The notes under the pieces are model-generated. The model was not told the origin of the DNA, did no database searches, and saw only the letters and a program-made list of their open reading frames with translations. Made by a program: the position numbers and the translations under genes. 64,000 nucleotides of DNA, from NCBI GenBank assembly GCA_934133195.1, contig CAKPAZ010000004.1:1-64000 (forward strand), written 5' to 3'. Shown piece after piece: positions 53,381-62,938 of the stretch (positions within the stretch are counted from its first letter, which is position 1; the number at the start of each line of letters is the position of its first letter). The DNA comes from an uncultured Bacilli bacterium (GTDB taxonomy: Bacteria; Bacillota_I; Bacilli_A; ML615J-28; CAG-313).

Positions 53381-54874
53381 ATGAAAAAATGGATATCCTT
53401 AATGATGGCTTCCTTATGCTTTTTACTTTTAACAGCTTGTGTGACAACTGATAATCCGAAACCAGCTGGAAAAAGACCAACGGAAGATTTTATAATAACT
53501 GATTACTTAAAAGATAATGTAGTCTTAGAAGAAAAAGATACTTGTGTAATTTCTGGTACTTCTCAAGATGGTGTTATCATTAAATTTGAATTATTAAATA
53601 AGAGTGGTAAGTCAGTACTTAAAAAACAAACAACCACTGATTCCACTACTTTAAAATGGTCAATTTCCTTTACTGCTCCAAAAGGTAGTTATGACTCTTA
53701 TAAAATAAAGCTAAGTGATTCATATAATACTTACACACATACTTTTGTGAATGTACGCTTTGGTCATGTATACCTTTTAATGGGTGATAGTATTAATGAT
53801 GAAACAATAAATGACCAAACTAATTTAGAAGAAGATGATTTTAGTGACCTTTCTTTTTTCTATGTTGATGAAAAGAATCCTCACTTTTTAGATTTACCAA
53901 GTGAAATTGATTTATTAGATAAGTTTACCCTTGATTTTGGTACATCAATAAAGAAGGCTGACAATATGCCAATTGGTATTGTCGTTTTACCATTTTACAA
54001 GACTAAACTATATGAATGGTTACCACTTGAAAAGGTTAATACCATCAGTCCGATTAAATCATATCTTGAATCAAAACATGAATATGTTGAAAATCCAACT
54101 AAACTTGGTGATATGAGTTATCTTGATATGATATTAAAGGCTCACCTTGAAAATTTAAGTATTAGCAGTATGATTTTAAACCTTGGAATGAATGATTTAG
54201 ACGACTTAAATGAAGTTAAATCAGCAAATGTATACTTCCAAATGTTTTATACTTTAATTGATAGTTTACATGATAACTTTGGTGATTTTGATTTAATGCT
54301 TCTTCAAGCACCATCAAAAGAAGTGATGAATGTCGAAAAACTACGTCATATCCAATCATCGATTGCTAACTACTATAGTTTTGTTGACATTGTTCCAACT
54401 TATGACTTAAAAGTTAGTGAAAATGGTAGTCTTGATGAATTAAAGCTTGTAACCAGATTAAAAGATTTAATCAAGAAAAACAAGTATGTATCAAATTATA
54501 ATAACATCATTTTAGAAGTAGATGAAGAACTAGAAGTTGTAACTTCAATTAAAATTGAATTTTCTAATACTGATAAACTACTAGTTGAATTACTATCAGA
54601 AGAAACAGTTATTAACTATTTCCATGTTTACTATAATGATGATGAGGAAGTAAAAGAACTAAATATTACTCCAAAAATCGAGAAAAACTACATCATTATT
54701 GATTTAACCTACGAAGAAGAAGAAATAAATAATGGCGAAACAATTACCATTAAAAAAGTATATGACAAATCAAAGATTAACATCGTTTATGGATGGCTTA
54801 ATGATTTATCAGATGTTAACTTATTTAATGATGATGGTATTCCTGTCCTTCCATTTAATATAAAAATTGACTAA
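53381..54874 (+). CDS. Lipoprotein resembling sialate O-acetylesterase, probably degenerate
   Basis: A 497-residue lipoprotein (lipobox LTAC). A beta domain (about 45-125) leads into VRFGHVYLLMGDSINDE, where sialate O-acetylesterases have a GQSN motif; the Gln is replaced by Asp. LNLGMNDLDD resembles the GxND block of SGNH hydrolases, but a DxxH block is not seen. It may bind rather than cleave glycans. Placed after the glycan-type kinase. GAGGTGAG precedes the ATG. Confidence 0.55.
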   Translation: MKKWISLMMASLCFLLLTACVTTDNPKPAGKRPTEDFIITDYLKDNVVLEEKDTCVISGTSQDGVIIKFELLNKSGKSVLKKQTTTDSTTLKWSISFTAPKGSYDSYKIKLSDSYNTYTHTFVNVRFGHVYLLMGDSINDETINDQTNLEEDDFSDLSFFYVDEKNPHFLDLPSEIDLLDKFTLDFGTSIKKADNMPIGIVVLPFYKTKLYEWLPLEKVNTISPIKSYLESKHEYVENPTKLGDMSYLDMILKAHLENLSISSMILNLGMNDLDDLNEVKSANVYFQMFYTLIDSLHDNFGDFDLMLLQAPSKEVMNVEKLRHIQSSIANYYSFVDIVPTYDLKVSENGSLDELKLVTRLKDLIKKNKYVSNYNNIILEVDEELEVVTSIKIEFSNTDKLLVELLSEETVINYFHVYYNDDEEVKELNITPKIEKNYIIIDLTYEEEEINNGETITIKKVYDKSKINIVYGWLNDLSDVNLFNDDGIPVLPFNIKID

Positions 54875-54887
54875 TAAAGAGGTTTGT

Positions 54888-55334
54888 ATGAAAAGACATA
54901 ACGCAAGAATCTTATCAGTTATGGTTGTCTTTAATCTAGATATGAATAAAGCATTTACTGAAGTTGTAAGTGATGAATTATTAGAAGAAACCATAAATGA
55001 TGTAAATAACCTAATCTTAGATGATGAATATAAAGTTGAAATTGATGAGGCCTACAGCCGTAAGATCTTAGACTTTGTGATTAAAAACTATCAATTAATT
55101 ATTGACACGATTTCTAGCTCTTTAGTAGGATGGACTATTGACCGTCTATCTTATGTTGACCGTGCTATTATGATTTGTGCTTGTGCAGAACTTATGTTAA
55201 AAGATGCTCCAAAAGAAGTAATTATTAACGAATACTTAGAAATAACTAAAGAATATTCAAGTGTAGAAGATACTAAACAAGTAAAATTCAATAATCGTGT
55301 TTTAGATAGCTTAGGTAAAAAAATATATGAATAA
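54888..55334 (+). CDS. nusB: Transcription antitermination factor NusB
   Basis: A 148-residue all-helical RNA-binding protein (KRHNARILSVMVVFNLDMN, LSYVDRAIMICACAELM, IINEYLEITKEYSSVEDTKQ, FNNRVLDSLGKK). With NusE it binds boxA in rRNA transcripts. ATG 54888 follows GAGGTTT; the frame opens earlier at 54867. It overlaps xseA by 8 bp and heads a long housekeeping operon. Confidence 0.92.
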   Translation: MKRHNARILSVMVVFNLDMNKAFTEVVSDELLEETINDVNNLILDDEYKVEIDEAYSRKILDFVIKNYQLIIDTISSSLVGWTIDRLSYVDRAIMICACAELMLKDAPKEVIINEYLEITKEYSSVEDTKQVKFNNRVLDSLGKKIYE

Positions 55335-56685
55335 TAATAACGAAAAAAAATACATTTCCGTTACCGCCTTAAATAGATATATTTCTTATAAATTTGATAT
55401 GGACACTAATTTAAAAGAAATCTATCTAAAAGGTGAACTTTCAAATTTTAAGTATTCTGGAAAGCATTGTTATTTTTCGTTAAAAGATCAAACATCCGAA
55501 ATTCAAGGGATGTTTTTCTATCCGTCTAACCTCTCTTTAAAGTTTAAACCTCAAGATGGAATGAGTGTTCTTGTTACAGGTTATGTCCAAGTGTACCAAA
55601 AGAAGGGTACCTACGCCATCATCGTAAGTAAGATGGAACAAGAAGGACTTGGTCTAATTTATCAACAATTCTTAGAACTAAAAGATAAACTTTCTAAAGA
55701 AGGTTTGTTTGATGAATCAAGAAAACTACCCATTCCGGAATACCCAGAAAGAGTAGCGATTGTTACGGCTTTAACAGGAGAAGCTATTAATGATATTGTT
55801 TCAACCTTTAATAGACGTTTTCCACTTGCGAGATTAAAACTATATCCAGCTCTTGTTCAAGGGCTTGATGCTCCAAGAGACTTAATTAGAGCAGTAAATG
55901 AAGTTTTTAACGATAACTGGGCTGAAGTCTTAATCATTGGTCGTGGTGGTGGAAGCTATGAAGACTTATCATGCTTTAATGATGAGGCTCTCGCAAGACT
56001 CCTTGCTTCTAGTAAGATTCCGGTTGTTTCGGCAGTAGGTCATGAGGGTGACTTTACCATCTGTGATTTTGTGGCTTCATACCGTGCCCCTACCCCTACA
56101 GGTGCCGCAATGCGACTAACGAAAGAAAAAAGTGAAGTTATTAAAGGCTTAATGGATAAGGTCGCAAGACTAAATCATGGAATTAAAGCCGTTTTAAGTA
56201 ACAAATATTACTTATACGATAATTTAACAAAATCTTATCCCCTCCTTCATTTTGATGAATTTTTAAATCATCAGTTCCTTAATCCTTTAACCGTAACTAC
56301 CGAAAAACTTAAAGGTTTAAATCCGGAATTTGTGATTGATACCAATATTCAAAAACTAAAGGAACTAGATAAAAGATTATATCTTGGCATGAACAATGAT
56401 ATAAAACATAAGATGGAAGGCTATAATACCCTTAAATCACGTCTCGTTCCTAGTCTTGTTTTAAATAAAATTGAACTTTATAACTCAGAATTAATCAAAT
56501 TGATGGAAAAGAATGTTTTGTTAAATCCTTTCAACGTGATGTTAAAAGGTTATACAATTGCTTACCAAGATGACAAAATTATCAAGTCTGTCACTAATGT
56601 AGAAATGGAAAAACCATTAATGGTTAAATTTCATGATGGTTACGTTATGACAAATATTTATGATAAAAAGATAACAAAGGAGTAA
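55327..56685 (+). CDS. xseA: Exodeoxyribonuclease VII large subunit
   Basis: A 452-residue protein with the N-terminal OB fold (about 5-105: GELSNFKYSGKHCYFSLKD) and the catalytic domain (VTALTGEAINDI, IIGRGGGSYEDL, SAVGHEGDFTICDFVASYRA). With XseB it degrades single-stranded DNA in repair. Complete and ordinary. Confidence 0.95.
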   Translation: MNNNNEKKYISVTALNRYISYKFDMDTNLKEIYLKGELSNFKYSGKHCYFSLKDQTSEIQGMFFYPSNLSLKFKPQDGMSVLVTGYVQVYQKKGTYAIIVSKMEQEGLGLIYQQFLELKDKLSKEGLFDESRKLPIPEYPERVAIVTALTGEAINDIVSTFNRRFPLARLKLYPALVQGLDAPRDLIRAVNEVFNDNWAEVLIIGRGGGSYEDLSCFNDEALARLLASSKIPVVSAVGHEGDFTICDFVASYRAPTPTGAAMRLTKEKSEVIKGLMDKVARLNHGIKAVLSNKYYLYDNLTKSYPLLHFDEFLNHQFLNPLTVTTEKLKGLNPEFVIDTNIQKLKELDKRLYLGMNNDIKHKMEGYNTLKSRLVPSLVLNKIELYNSELIKLMEKNVLLNPFNVMLKGYTIAYQDDKIIKSVTNVEMEKPLMVKFHDGYVMTNIYDKKITKE

Positions 56686-56687
56686 AA

Positions 56688-56891
56688 ATGGAAAATAAAT
56701 CATTTGAAGAATTATTAAAAGAATTACAAGATGTTGTGGCTTTACTTGAAAGTGGAAAACTAAGTCTTGAAGATTCCGTTTCTACCTATCAAAAAGGAAT
56801 GGAACTAAGCCTTGAATGTAAAAAAAGACTAGAAGAAGCTAAAAAAGTCATTGTAACTAAAGTTACAAACCAAACGGAAGAAGAAATTTAA
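56688..56891 (+). CDS. xseB: Exodeoxyribonuclease VII small subunit
   Basis: A 67-residue helical hairpin protein (SFEELLKELQDVVALLESGK, LSLEDSVSTYQKGMEL) that coats the XseA helices. GGAG precedes the ATG; 2 bp after xseA. Confidence 0.93.
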   Translation: MENKSFEELLKELQDVVALLESGKLSLEDSVSTYQKGMELSLECKKRLEEAKKVIVTKVTNQTEEEI

Positions 56892-56937
56892 CTAAAAACT
56901 AAAAGTAATGCGTATAATTAAATAAAGGAGGTGAACT

Positions 56938-58734
56938 ATGCCACATTCAATTGAAAATCTAAAGAAAATGAATCTCAAAGACCTTGAGAATGAATGTCAA
57001 GCTATCAGAGATGATTTAATTGAAAATATCCAAGAAACTGGCGGTCACCTTGCTTCCAACCTTGGGATGGTGGAGCTTACGGTTGCTCTTCATTATGTCT
57101 TTGACAGTCCTAAGGATGTCATCTTTTTTGATGTCTCTCATCAATGTTATACTCATAAGATGTTGACATCAAGAGCGGATGAATTTAAGCATTTACGAAA
57201 ATATCAAGGCTTAAGTGGATTTTCATCTCCAAGTGAGAGTATCCATGATCCATATGAGGCAGGACATAGTTCAACTAGTATCTCTTATGCCTTAGGATTT
57301 TTAGAAGCCAAAGAAAAAGATCCTAACCTTTATGGTAATATTATCAGTGTAATCGGTGATGCTTCGATTGTTAATGGCTTAGCGATGGAAGCTCTAAATT
57401 ACCTAGGATCAAAACCAAACCAAAAGATGATTATTATCTTAAATGATAATGAAATGGGAATCTCTAAAAATACTGGTGGACTCGCTAGAACCTTTAATAA
57501 CATAAGAGCGAAAGGACGCTTTAAAATCCTAAGAAAGATTACTCCTCGCTTTATTAAAAATGCATTAAAGAGTGTTGCTTATAAAAACAATATCTTTACG
57601 GGATTTGGTCTTAAATACTTAGGAATTATTGATGGCCATAACTTAAAAGATTTAATAAAATACTTAGAGTATGCGAAAAAAAGCCCAACCTCGATTGTTC
57701 TTCATGTTAAAACCACTAAAGGTAAAGGTTTTAAGTTCGCAGAAGAAGATAAAACCGGAATTTGGCATTCCGTACCACCCTTTAATCCGGTAACTGGTGA
57801 TTTTTTAGAAGAACCAAAAGAAGAATATAATTTTGGTATTTCGTTAAGCAAAAAGTTAATTGAAAAAATAAAAAATGATGATACGATCAAAGTCATAACT
57901 CCAGGAATGGCCTATGGAAGTGGAATTGATGAAATCTTAAGTTTATACCCAAAGAATTTTATCGATGTCGGGATTGCTGAAGAAAATGCGATTACTCTTG
58001 CGGCATCCCTTGCGACTAATAACTTAAAACCTGTCGTTTTTCTTTATTCAACTTTCTTAAGTAGAGCATATGATGAACTACTTATCGATGTCGCAAGACT
58101 AAAGAAGCATGTCGTAATCTGTTTAGACCGTAGTGGCATTGTCAGTGGTGATGGTCCTACACATCAAGGAATCTTTGATGTTGCATATCTTTCTAGTATT
58201 CCTTATTTATCAATTATGGCTCCAAGAAATACTATGGAGGCCACTAAACTACTAGAGTTTGCTTTAGAAAGTGAAGGAACTTTTGTTATCCGCTATCCTA
58301 AAGATGCTGTTACAACAGAGTCATCATTGGAAGTTGAAAAGGGAAAATGGGAAATTTTAAAGAATAGTAATAACCAAAAATACATTATTTCCTATGGCCC
58401 TAATCTTGATTTACTAGGAGAAAAACTTAAAAATAGTGATATTGGTTTAATTAATGCATGTTTTATTAAACCATTTGATCAAGAGTTAATCTTAAAACTT
58501 GTAAAAGGAGAAAACACCTTATACTTTTATGAAGAAGTCATAGCGAATAACTCTTTAGGTAGTCAAGTTTTAACCTTCTTAAATAATGCTTATATAAATA
58601 AGGAAATACCAATGTATAAACTACATATTAAGACTTTACCTAATTCATACTTAGAAATTGGCTCTAAGAATGAACTTGTTAAAGCTTATAACTTAGAAAT
58701 AGATGAATTTATCAAAAAAGTAGAGGAGGATTAA
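56938..58734 (+). CDS. dxs: 1-deoxy-D-xylulose-5-phosphate synthase
   Basis: A 598-residue thiamine-diphosphate enzyme that joins pyruvate and glyceraldehyde 3-phosphate in the MEP isoprenoid pathway. Seen: GGHLASNLGMVELTVALHYV, AGHSSTSISYALGF, the ThDP motif GDASIVNGLAMEALN...NDN, VKTTKGKGFKFAEED and the transketolase C-terminal half with AEENAITLAASLA. The usual GDG of the cofactor motif is GDA here, a mild variation. ispA, the normal neighbour, is absent. AAGGAGGTG precedes the ATG. Confidence 0.93.
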   Translation: MPHSIENLKKMNLKDLENECQAIRDDLIENIQETGGHLASNLGMVELTVALHYVFDSPKDVIFFDVSHQCYTHKMLTSRADEFKHLRKYQGLSGFSSPSESIHDPYEAGHSSTSISYALGFLEAKEKDPNLYGNIISVIGDASIVNGLAMEALNYLGSKPNQKMIIILNDNEMGISKNTGGLARTFNNIRAKGRFKILRKITPRFIKNALKSVAYKNNIFTGFGLKYLGIIDGHNLKDLIKYLEYAKKSPTSIVLHVKTTKGKGFKFAEEDKTGIWHSVPPFNPVTGDFLEEPKEEYNFGISLSKKLIEKIKNDDTIKVITPGMAYGSGIDEILSLYPKNFIDVGIAEENAITLAASLATNNLKPVVFLYSTFLSRAYDELLIDVARLKKHVVICLDRSGIVSGDGPTHQGIFDVAYLSSIPYLSIMAPRNTMEATKLLEFALESEGTFVIRYPKDAVTTESSLEVEKGKWEILKNSNNQKYIISYGPNLDLLGEKLKNSDIGLINACFIKPFDQELILKLVKGENTLYFYEEVIANNSLGSQVLTFLNNAYINKEIPMYKLHIKTLPNSYLEIGSKNELVKAYNLEIDEFIKKVEED

Positions 58735-58735
58735 G

Positions 58736-60430
58736 ATGATCTCCGAATTAAAAGTACAAAATTTTGCGATTATAGATAACTTAAATGTGGAATTTAAAAA
58801 AGGCTTTACTGCTTTAACCGGTGAAACGGGAGCTGGAAAATCCTTAATCATTGATGCCATTGGTCTTTTACTTGGTAACCGATCCCAAACATCGATGATT
58901 AGAAATGGGGAAACCAAAGCCGTTGTTGAAGGAGTCTTTGAAGAAGTAAGTGACTATACTAAACAAGTATTAGATGAACTTCAAATTGAATTACTCGATG
59001 GTGATGTTGTTGTTATCAAAAGAGAACTATCTCAAAGTGGTAAGAACCTAATCAGGGTAAATGGAGAAATCATAACTTTAAACCAACTTGAGCTTCTCGC
59101 AAGTACTCTTGGTGATATCCATACCCAAAATGAAACTCATAAGTTATTTAATCCCCATAATTATTTAACTTTCATTAATAATGAAAAAATTACAACTATT
59201 TTAGCTGATTACCAAGAACTAAGGGGTAAATATTTAGAAGCTTTAAAGGCATACAATGAGATAATTAACTTATCAAAGACTGATGCGACTAACCTTGAGT
59301 ATTGGGAATTCCAGTACAAGGAATTAGAAAAAGCCTCATTAAGTGTTAATGAGGAAAATGCTTTAGAAGAAGAACTTAGTTTTTTAAATAATTATGAAAA
59401 TATTTTCAAATATTTAACACAAATAAATGATGACTTTCAAGAGAATAATATCTTAGAAAACTTATATGACACCATTTTTAATGTTCAAAAATTAGGTGAA
59501 CTTCAACCTGAATTTAAAAATGATAGTGAGATGTTAAATGATGCTTATTATTCCCTTGAAGATTTCTTTAAAAAAGTTAAAACCAAAATTCAAAATCTTG
59601 ATTATGATGAAAATCGCTTAAATGAAATCAATGAAAGATTAAGTTTCTTAAATACTTTAAAACATAAGTATCATAAATCAATTGGCGAACTTATCAATTA
59701 TAAGAATGAACTAAAACAAAAAATCGATAGTTTTGAACAAATTGATGATGCGATAAATGATGCTAAAAGTAAAGTCATTAAATGTTTTGAAGAATTAAAA
59801 GCCTGTGGAATCAAACTAACGAAAGAACGAAAAGCTTCCGCGAAAATTCTTGAAAAGAATGTCCTTCAAACCTTACTTGACTTAATGCTTCCAAAAGTAG
59901 ATTTAGAAATGGAATTTAACAAATATGATTTACTTGATCCATTTAATCCAATTATCTTCAAAAATGATGGCTTAGATGATGTTGATATTAAGATATCCTT
60001 TAATGTCGGTGAACCTAAGAAGTCGTTATCGAAGGTTGCATCAGGTGGTGAAATGTCAAGAATCATGCTTGCTTTAAAAGTTCATACCCTTAAGACTTTA
60101 AAACTATCAACAGTTATTTTTGATGAAATTGATAGTGGTGTATCGGGAAGTGTCGCTGGTAAAGTTGGGGAAAAACTAAAAGAAATTAGTAAAGACATTC
60201 AAGTCTTAACAATCACGCATTTACCAATTGTGGCATCAATGGCGGATAATCAATATAATATCTATAAAGTATTTAGTGAGAATTCAACATCAACTAAGAT
60301 TGAATTATTAGATGTTGAAAATCGTGTCAAAATGCTTGCGGGAATGATTACACCAGGAAATAATAATGAAAAAGCGATTGATCTTGCAAAAGCAATGTTA
60401 AAATCAAATAATCCAAATATTGAAATATAA
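58736..60430 (+). CDS. recN: DNA repair protein RecN
   Basis: A 564-residue SMC-like ATPase with Walker A GETGAGKS (about 31-38), a central coiled coil (about 155-345), the signature VASGGEMSRIMLALK and Walker B VIFDEIDSGVSG, THLP switch. It acts early in double-strand break repair. It starts 2 bp after the dxs stop; argR and tlyA, often in between, are missing. Confidence 0.95.
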   Translation: MISELKVQNFAIIDNLNVEFKKGFTALTGETGAGKSLIIDAIGLLLGNRSQTSMIRNGETKAVVEGVFEEVSDYTKQVLDELQIELLDGDVVVIKRELSQSGKNLIRVNGEIITLNQLELLASTLGDIHTQNETHKLFNPHNYLTFINNEKITTILADYQELRGKYLEALKAYNEIINLSKTDATNLEYWEFQYKELEKASLSVNEENALEEELSFLNNYENIFKYLTQINDDFQENNILENLYDTIFNVQKLGELQPEFKNDSEMLNDAYYSLEDFFKKVKTKIQNLDYDENRLNEINERLSFLNTLKHKYHKSIGELINYKNELKQKIDSFEQIDDAINDAKSKVIKCFEELKACGIKLTKERKASAKILEKNVLQTLLDLMLPKVDLEMEFNKYDLLDPFNPIIFKNDGLDDVDIKISFNVGEPKKSLSKVASGGEMSRIMLALKVHTLKTLKLSTVIFDEIDSGVSGSVAGKVGEKLKEISKDIQVLTITHLPIVASMADNQYNIYKVFSENSTSTKIELLDVENRVKMLAGMITPGNNNEKAIDLAKAMLKSNNPNIEI

Positions 60431-60432
60431 AC

Positions 60433-60475
60433 AAAAAAGTGGTAGATAAATTGACATTTATCTACGCTTTTTATT
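60433..60475 (+). terminator. Terminator between recN and spoIVB
   Basis: A strong hairpin (GTAGATAAAT with ATTTATCTAC plus an extended A/T lower stem) and T-rich tail. It ends the nusB-recN operon and isolates the sporulation gene. Confidence 0.85.
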
Positions 60476-60516
60476 TTGTTTTTTCTGCAAATAATATAAT
60501 GAAAGGAGGTGTAATT

Positions 60517-61530
60517 TTGAAAAAAATATCAAAAATATTAATATTTTTAATCCTATTTAGTACCATCTTTCTATCATTATCCATTAATCCAAAGGCAACA
60601 AGCGACAAAAGTAAAAAAGTTTTACTTGGTGGTGACACCATTGGTTTAAAACTTAATACAGGAGTTTATGTAGTTGGCAAATATCTGGTTTCTACATCCG
60701 TTCGTAAAGAAAGTCCATGGCGAAACAGTGATATTGAAGAAGGCGATAAAATCATAGCTTATGATGGCCAATTAATTAATACCAATAAAGACTTACAAAC
60801 AATGTTAAAAAATGAAACCAAAGATGAAATAACCTTAAAGTTAGAACGTGATAAAAAAGAGATAAACACTAAAATTAATGTTGTGACCACCAAAACAAAC
60901 GATAAATCCTTAGGATTATATATTAAAGATAAGCTAATTGGGATTGGTACACTTACATTCATTGATACCGAAAAAAATGCTTTCGCAACCCTCGGTCATG
61001 GAATTTACGATGAATATGTAAAAATGGGAAAAGTAAATGGAACCTTAAGTCATTCGGTTATTAATAGCATTAAAAAATCAACTGTCGGGGTAGCTGGGGA
61101 AAAAAGAGCATCCCTTGTTGATGATAATTTAGGAATCATTGCTCAAAACAAAAGTAGTGGTGTTTATGGAAAACTAACTACTAGAAGCTTCACCAATAAA
61201 AGATCAATCTCTACCGCGACCCAACAAGAAGTAAAAATTGGACCAGCTGAGATTTATACGGTTGTAAGTGGAAACAAAATTGAAAAATTTAGTATCAACA
61301 TTACCGAAATCCACCTACAAAACTCAAGTAATGTCAAAGGCTTAAAATATGAAATCACCGACTCAAAGCTTCTTGACAAAACCGGAGGGATTGTTCAAGG
61401 TATGAGTGGAAGCCCAATCGTTCAAAATGATAAGTTAGTTGGAGCAGTATCTCATGTTATTATTGATAATCCTAAATGTGGTTATGGGGTTCATATTGAA
61501 TGGATGATTAATGATATTAATACCTTATAA
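60517..61530 (+). CDS. spoIVB: SpoIVB sporulation peptidase
   Basis: A 337-residue secreted serine peptidase of family S55 that signals from forespore to mother cell by cleaving SpoIVFA, activating sigma K. Seen: an N-terminal signal helix, a PDZ domain (about 45-125: NTGVYVVGKYLVST, EGDKIIAYDG), the catalytic His161 (FATLGHGIYD) and Ser297 (GMSGSPIVQN), and a closing GYGVHIEWM. The TTG start at 60517 is fixed by AAAGGAGGTG 5 nt upstream. It is shorter than the 426 residues of B. subtilis. Confidence 0.92.
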   Translation: MKKISKILIFLILFSTIFLSLSINPKATSDKSKKVLLGGDTIGLKLNTGVYVVGKYLVSTSVRKESPWRNSDIEEGDKIIAYDGQLINTNKDLQTMLKNETKDEITLKLERDKKEINTKINVVTTKTNDKSLGLYIKDKLIGIGTLTFIDTEKNAFATLGHGIYDEYVKMGKVNGTLSHSVINSIKKSTVGVAGEKRASLVDDNLGIIAQNKSSGVYGKLTTRSFTNKRSISTATQQEVKIGPAEIYTVVSGNKIEKFSINITEIHLQNSSNVKGLKYEITDSKLLDKTGGIVQGMSGSPIVQNDKLVGAVSHVIIDNPKCGYGVHIEWMINDINTL

Positions 61531-61568
61531 TCTTATTATTATCAATGATTAACATTTTATTCCTATTA

Positions 61569-61575
61569 TTCGACA
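61569..61575 (-). promoter_or_regulatory. Candidate Spo0A-binding 0A box
   Basis: TTCGACA, the exact reverse complement of the consensus TGTCGAA, lies 155 bp upstream of the spo0A start. It would allow Spo0A~P to control its own gene, as known in Bacillus. A single 7-mer may also be chance. Confidence 0.45.
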
Positions 61576-61729
61576 AATATGAGAGTAAAAACGTTATTTT
61601 TAAGCAATTTCATCAAAAAAACCATCAAAAAGTGTTAAACCCTTCAACATCTTTCCCAATATTCAGCGTATAAATTGCAAGAGCGAGTATTTTTTGATAA
61701 AATATTATTGCGAAGGGGGATATTTATAC

Positions 61730-62530
61730 ATGCGCAAAATTAAATTATTAATTGCTGAAGACTCTGGTGAAAAGGAGGATGGCTTAGCCAGTTACTTTGA
61801 AAAGTCACCTGAGGCGAACGTAGTGGGGATTTGTTCGTCATCAGCAACTTTATTCAATGTCTTAAAAGTTACCGACATTGATGTCTTGTTAATTGATTTA
61901 TTTACACAAAATTTTGATGGTCTAAAATTTCTAGAAGAACTAAGAGAAAATCCGGAGGCGTATCACCAACCAAGAAGAATTATCGCTGTAACTCAATTTA
62001 TGAGTGGATTCGTTAATTCTAAGATGAACAGCCTTTCGGTTGATTATGTTGTTTTAAAACCGGTTAATTATGATAATTTACTTCAAATAATCATTGGGAT
62101 GTTAGATGATGATGGGGAAAGACGAAGAAAAGATGATAATGAAACCGATGATAATCCAGATTTAGATAGTGAAATTACCGAAATCTTACATGAAGTTGGA
62201 GTTCCAGCTCATATTAAAGGATATCTATATTTAAGAGAAGCCATTATTATGGTTTACAATAATGTTGATATTCTAGGTAATATCACAAAAATATTATATC
62301 CAGAGATCGCTGAACTTTATTGTACTACCTCATCAAGAGTTGAAAGAGCAATCAGACATGCAATTGAAATTGCTTGGGTAAGAGGCAATGTCGATGCTAT
62401 CAGTGATATCTTTAGTTACACTATTAGCTACAACAAATCAAAACCAACTAATTCGGAATTTATTGCGATGATATCTGATAAACTAAGATTACAACATCGT
62501 CGTATGAAGAAATTAAAGTATGTAGCTTAA
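61730..62530 (+). CDS. spo0A: Sporulation master regulator Spo0A
   Basis: A 266-residue response regulator. The receiver (about 3-122) has the acidic pair in IAEDSGE and phospho-acceptor Asp56 in LLIDLFTQ; Lys in LKPV completes the site. The output domain (about 150-262) has the nearly invariant recognition helix segment (TTSSRVERAIRHAIEIAWVR). Phosphorylated Spo0A starts sporulation. ATG 61730 follows AAGGGGG; upstream in-frame ATG 61694 has no ribosome site. Its presence beside spoIVB is the usual Bacillota order. Confidence 0.96.
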   Translation: MRKIKLLIAEDSGEKEDGLASYFEKSPEANVVGICSSSATLFNVLKVTDIDVLLIDLFTQNFDGLKFLEELRENPEAYHQPRRIIAVTQFMSGFVNSKMNSLSVDYVVLKPVNYDNLLQIIIGMLDDDGERRRKDDNETDDNPDLDSEITEILHEVGVPAHIKGYLYLREAIIMVYNNVDILGNITKILYPEIAELYCTTSSRVERAIRHAIEIAWVRGNVDAISDIFSYTISYNKSKPTNSEFIAMISDKLRLQHRRMKKLKYVA

Positions 62531-62594
62531 AACCATGTTCATAGTTTTCTAAAACAAACATTAACTTAATTTGAAAGAACATGTTAAAAAAATA

Positions 62595-62619
62595 AAAAAG
62601 GCTAAACAGCCTTTTTTTT
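62595..62619. terminator. Bidirectional terminator after spo0A
   Basis: AAAAAGGCT and AGCCTTTTT with a 4-nt loop, flanked by A-run and T-run, lies between the convergent spo0A and the small membrane protein gene. Confidence 0.85.
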
Positions 62620-62655
62620 GCAAAAATATTTAAAAAACGTTATAATATGAAAGTA

Positions 62656-62859
62656 TTATGCAGCTTCAATTAAAACAGCGATTAAACTTGCTATTACAGC
62701 AGCGATCATCGCAAATGCTAATACTGCAATAATAATTTTACCAAATACAGTTTTTGAAGGAGCTTTTGTAATAACTACTTCAGTCATTCCATCTGCACGT
62801 TCATTAAATGTAATTGTTTTTTGTTTCTTCTTTGGTTGATTTTGATTATTTTTAGCCAT
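62656..62859 (-). CDS. Small single-pass membrane protein, unknown
   Basis: A 67-residue protein: a lysine- and asparagine-rich cytosolic start (KNNQNQPKKKQK), a short polar part (ITFNERADGMTEVVITKAPS) and one Ala/Ile-rich C-terminal membrane helix (about 42-65). GGAG stands 7 nt before the ATG. It reads divergently from dinB with a shared AT-rich promoter region at 62860-62930. No known family. Confidence 0.7.
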   Translation of the reverse strand: MAKNNQNQPKKKQKTITFNERADGMTEVVITKAPSKTVFGKIIIAVLAFAMIAAVIASLIAVLIEAA

Positions 62860-62938
62860 ATTCCTACTCCTTAAGATTATTATTTTATTAACTTGGCTAT
62901 ATTATAACATATTTTTTAAAAAAAAGGGGCGTGTAAGC

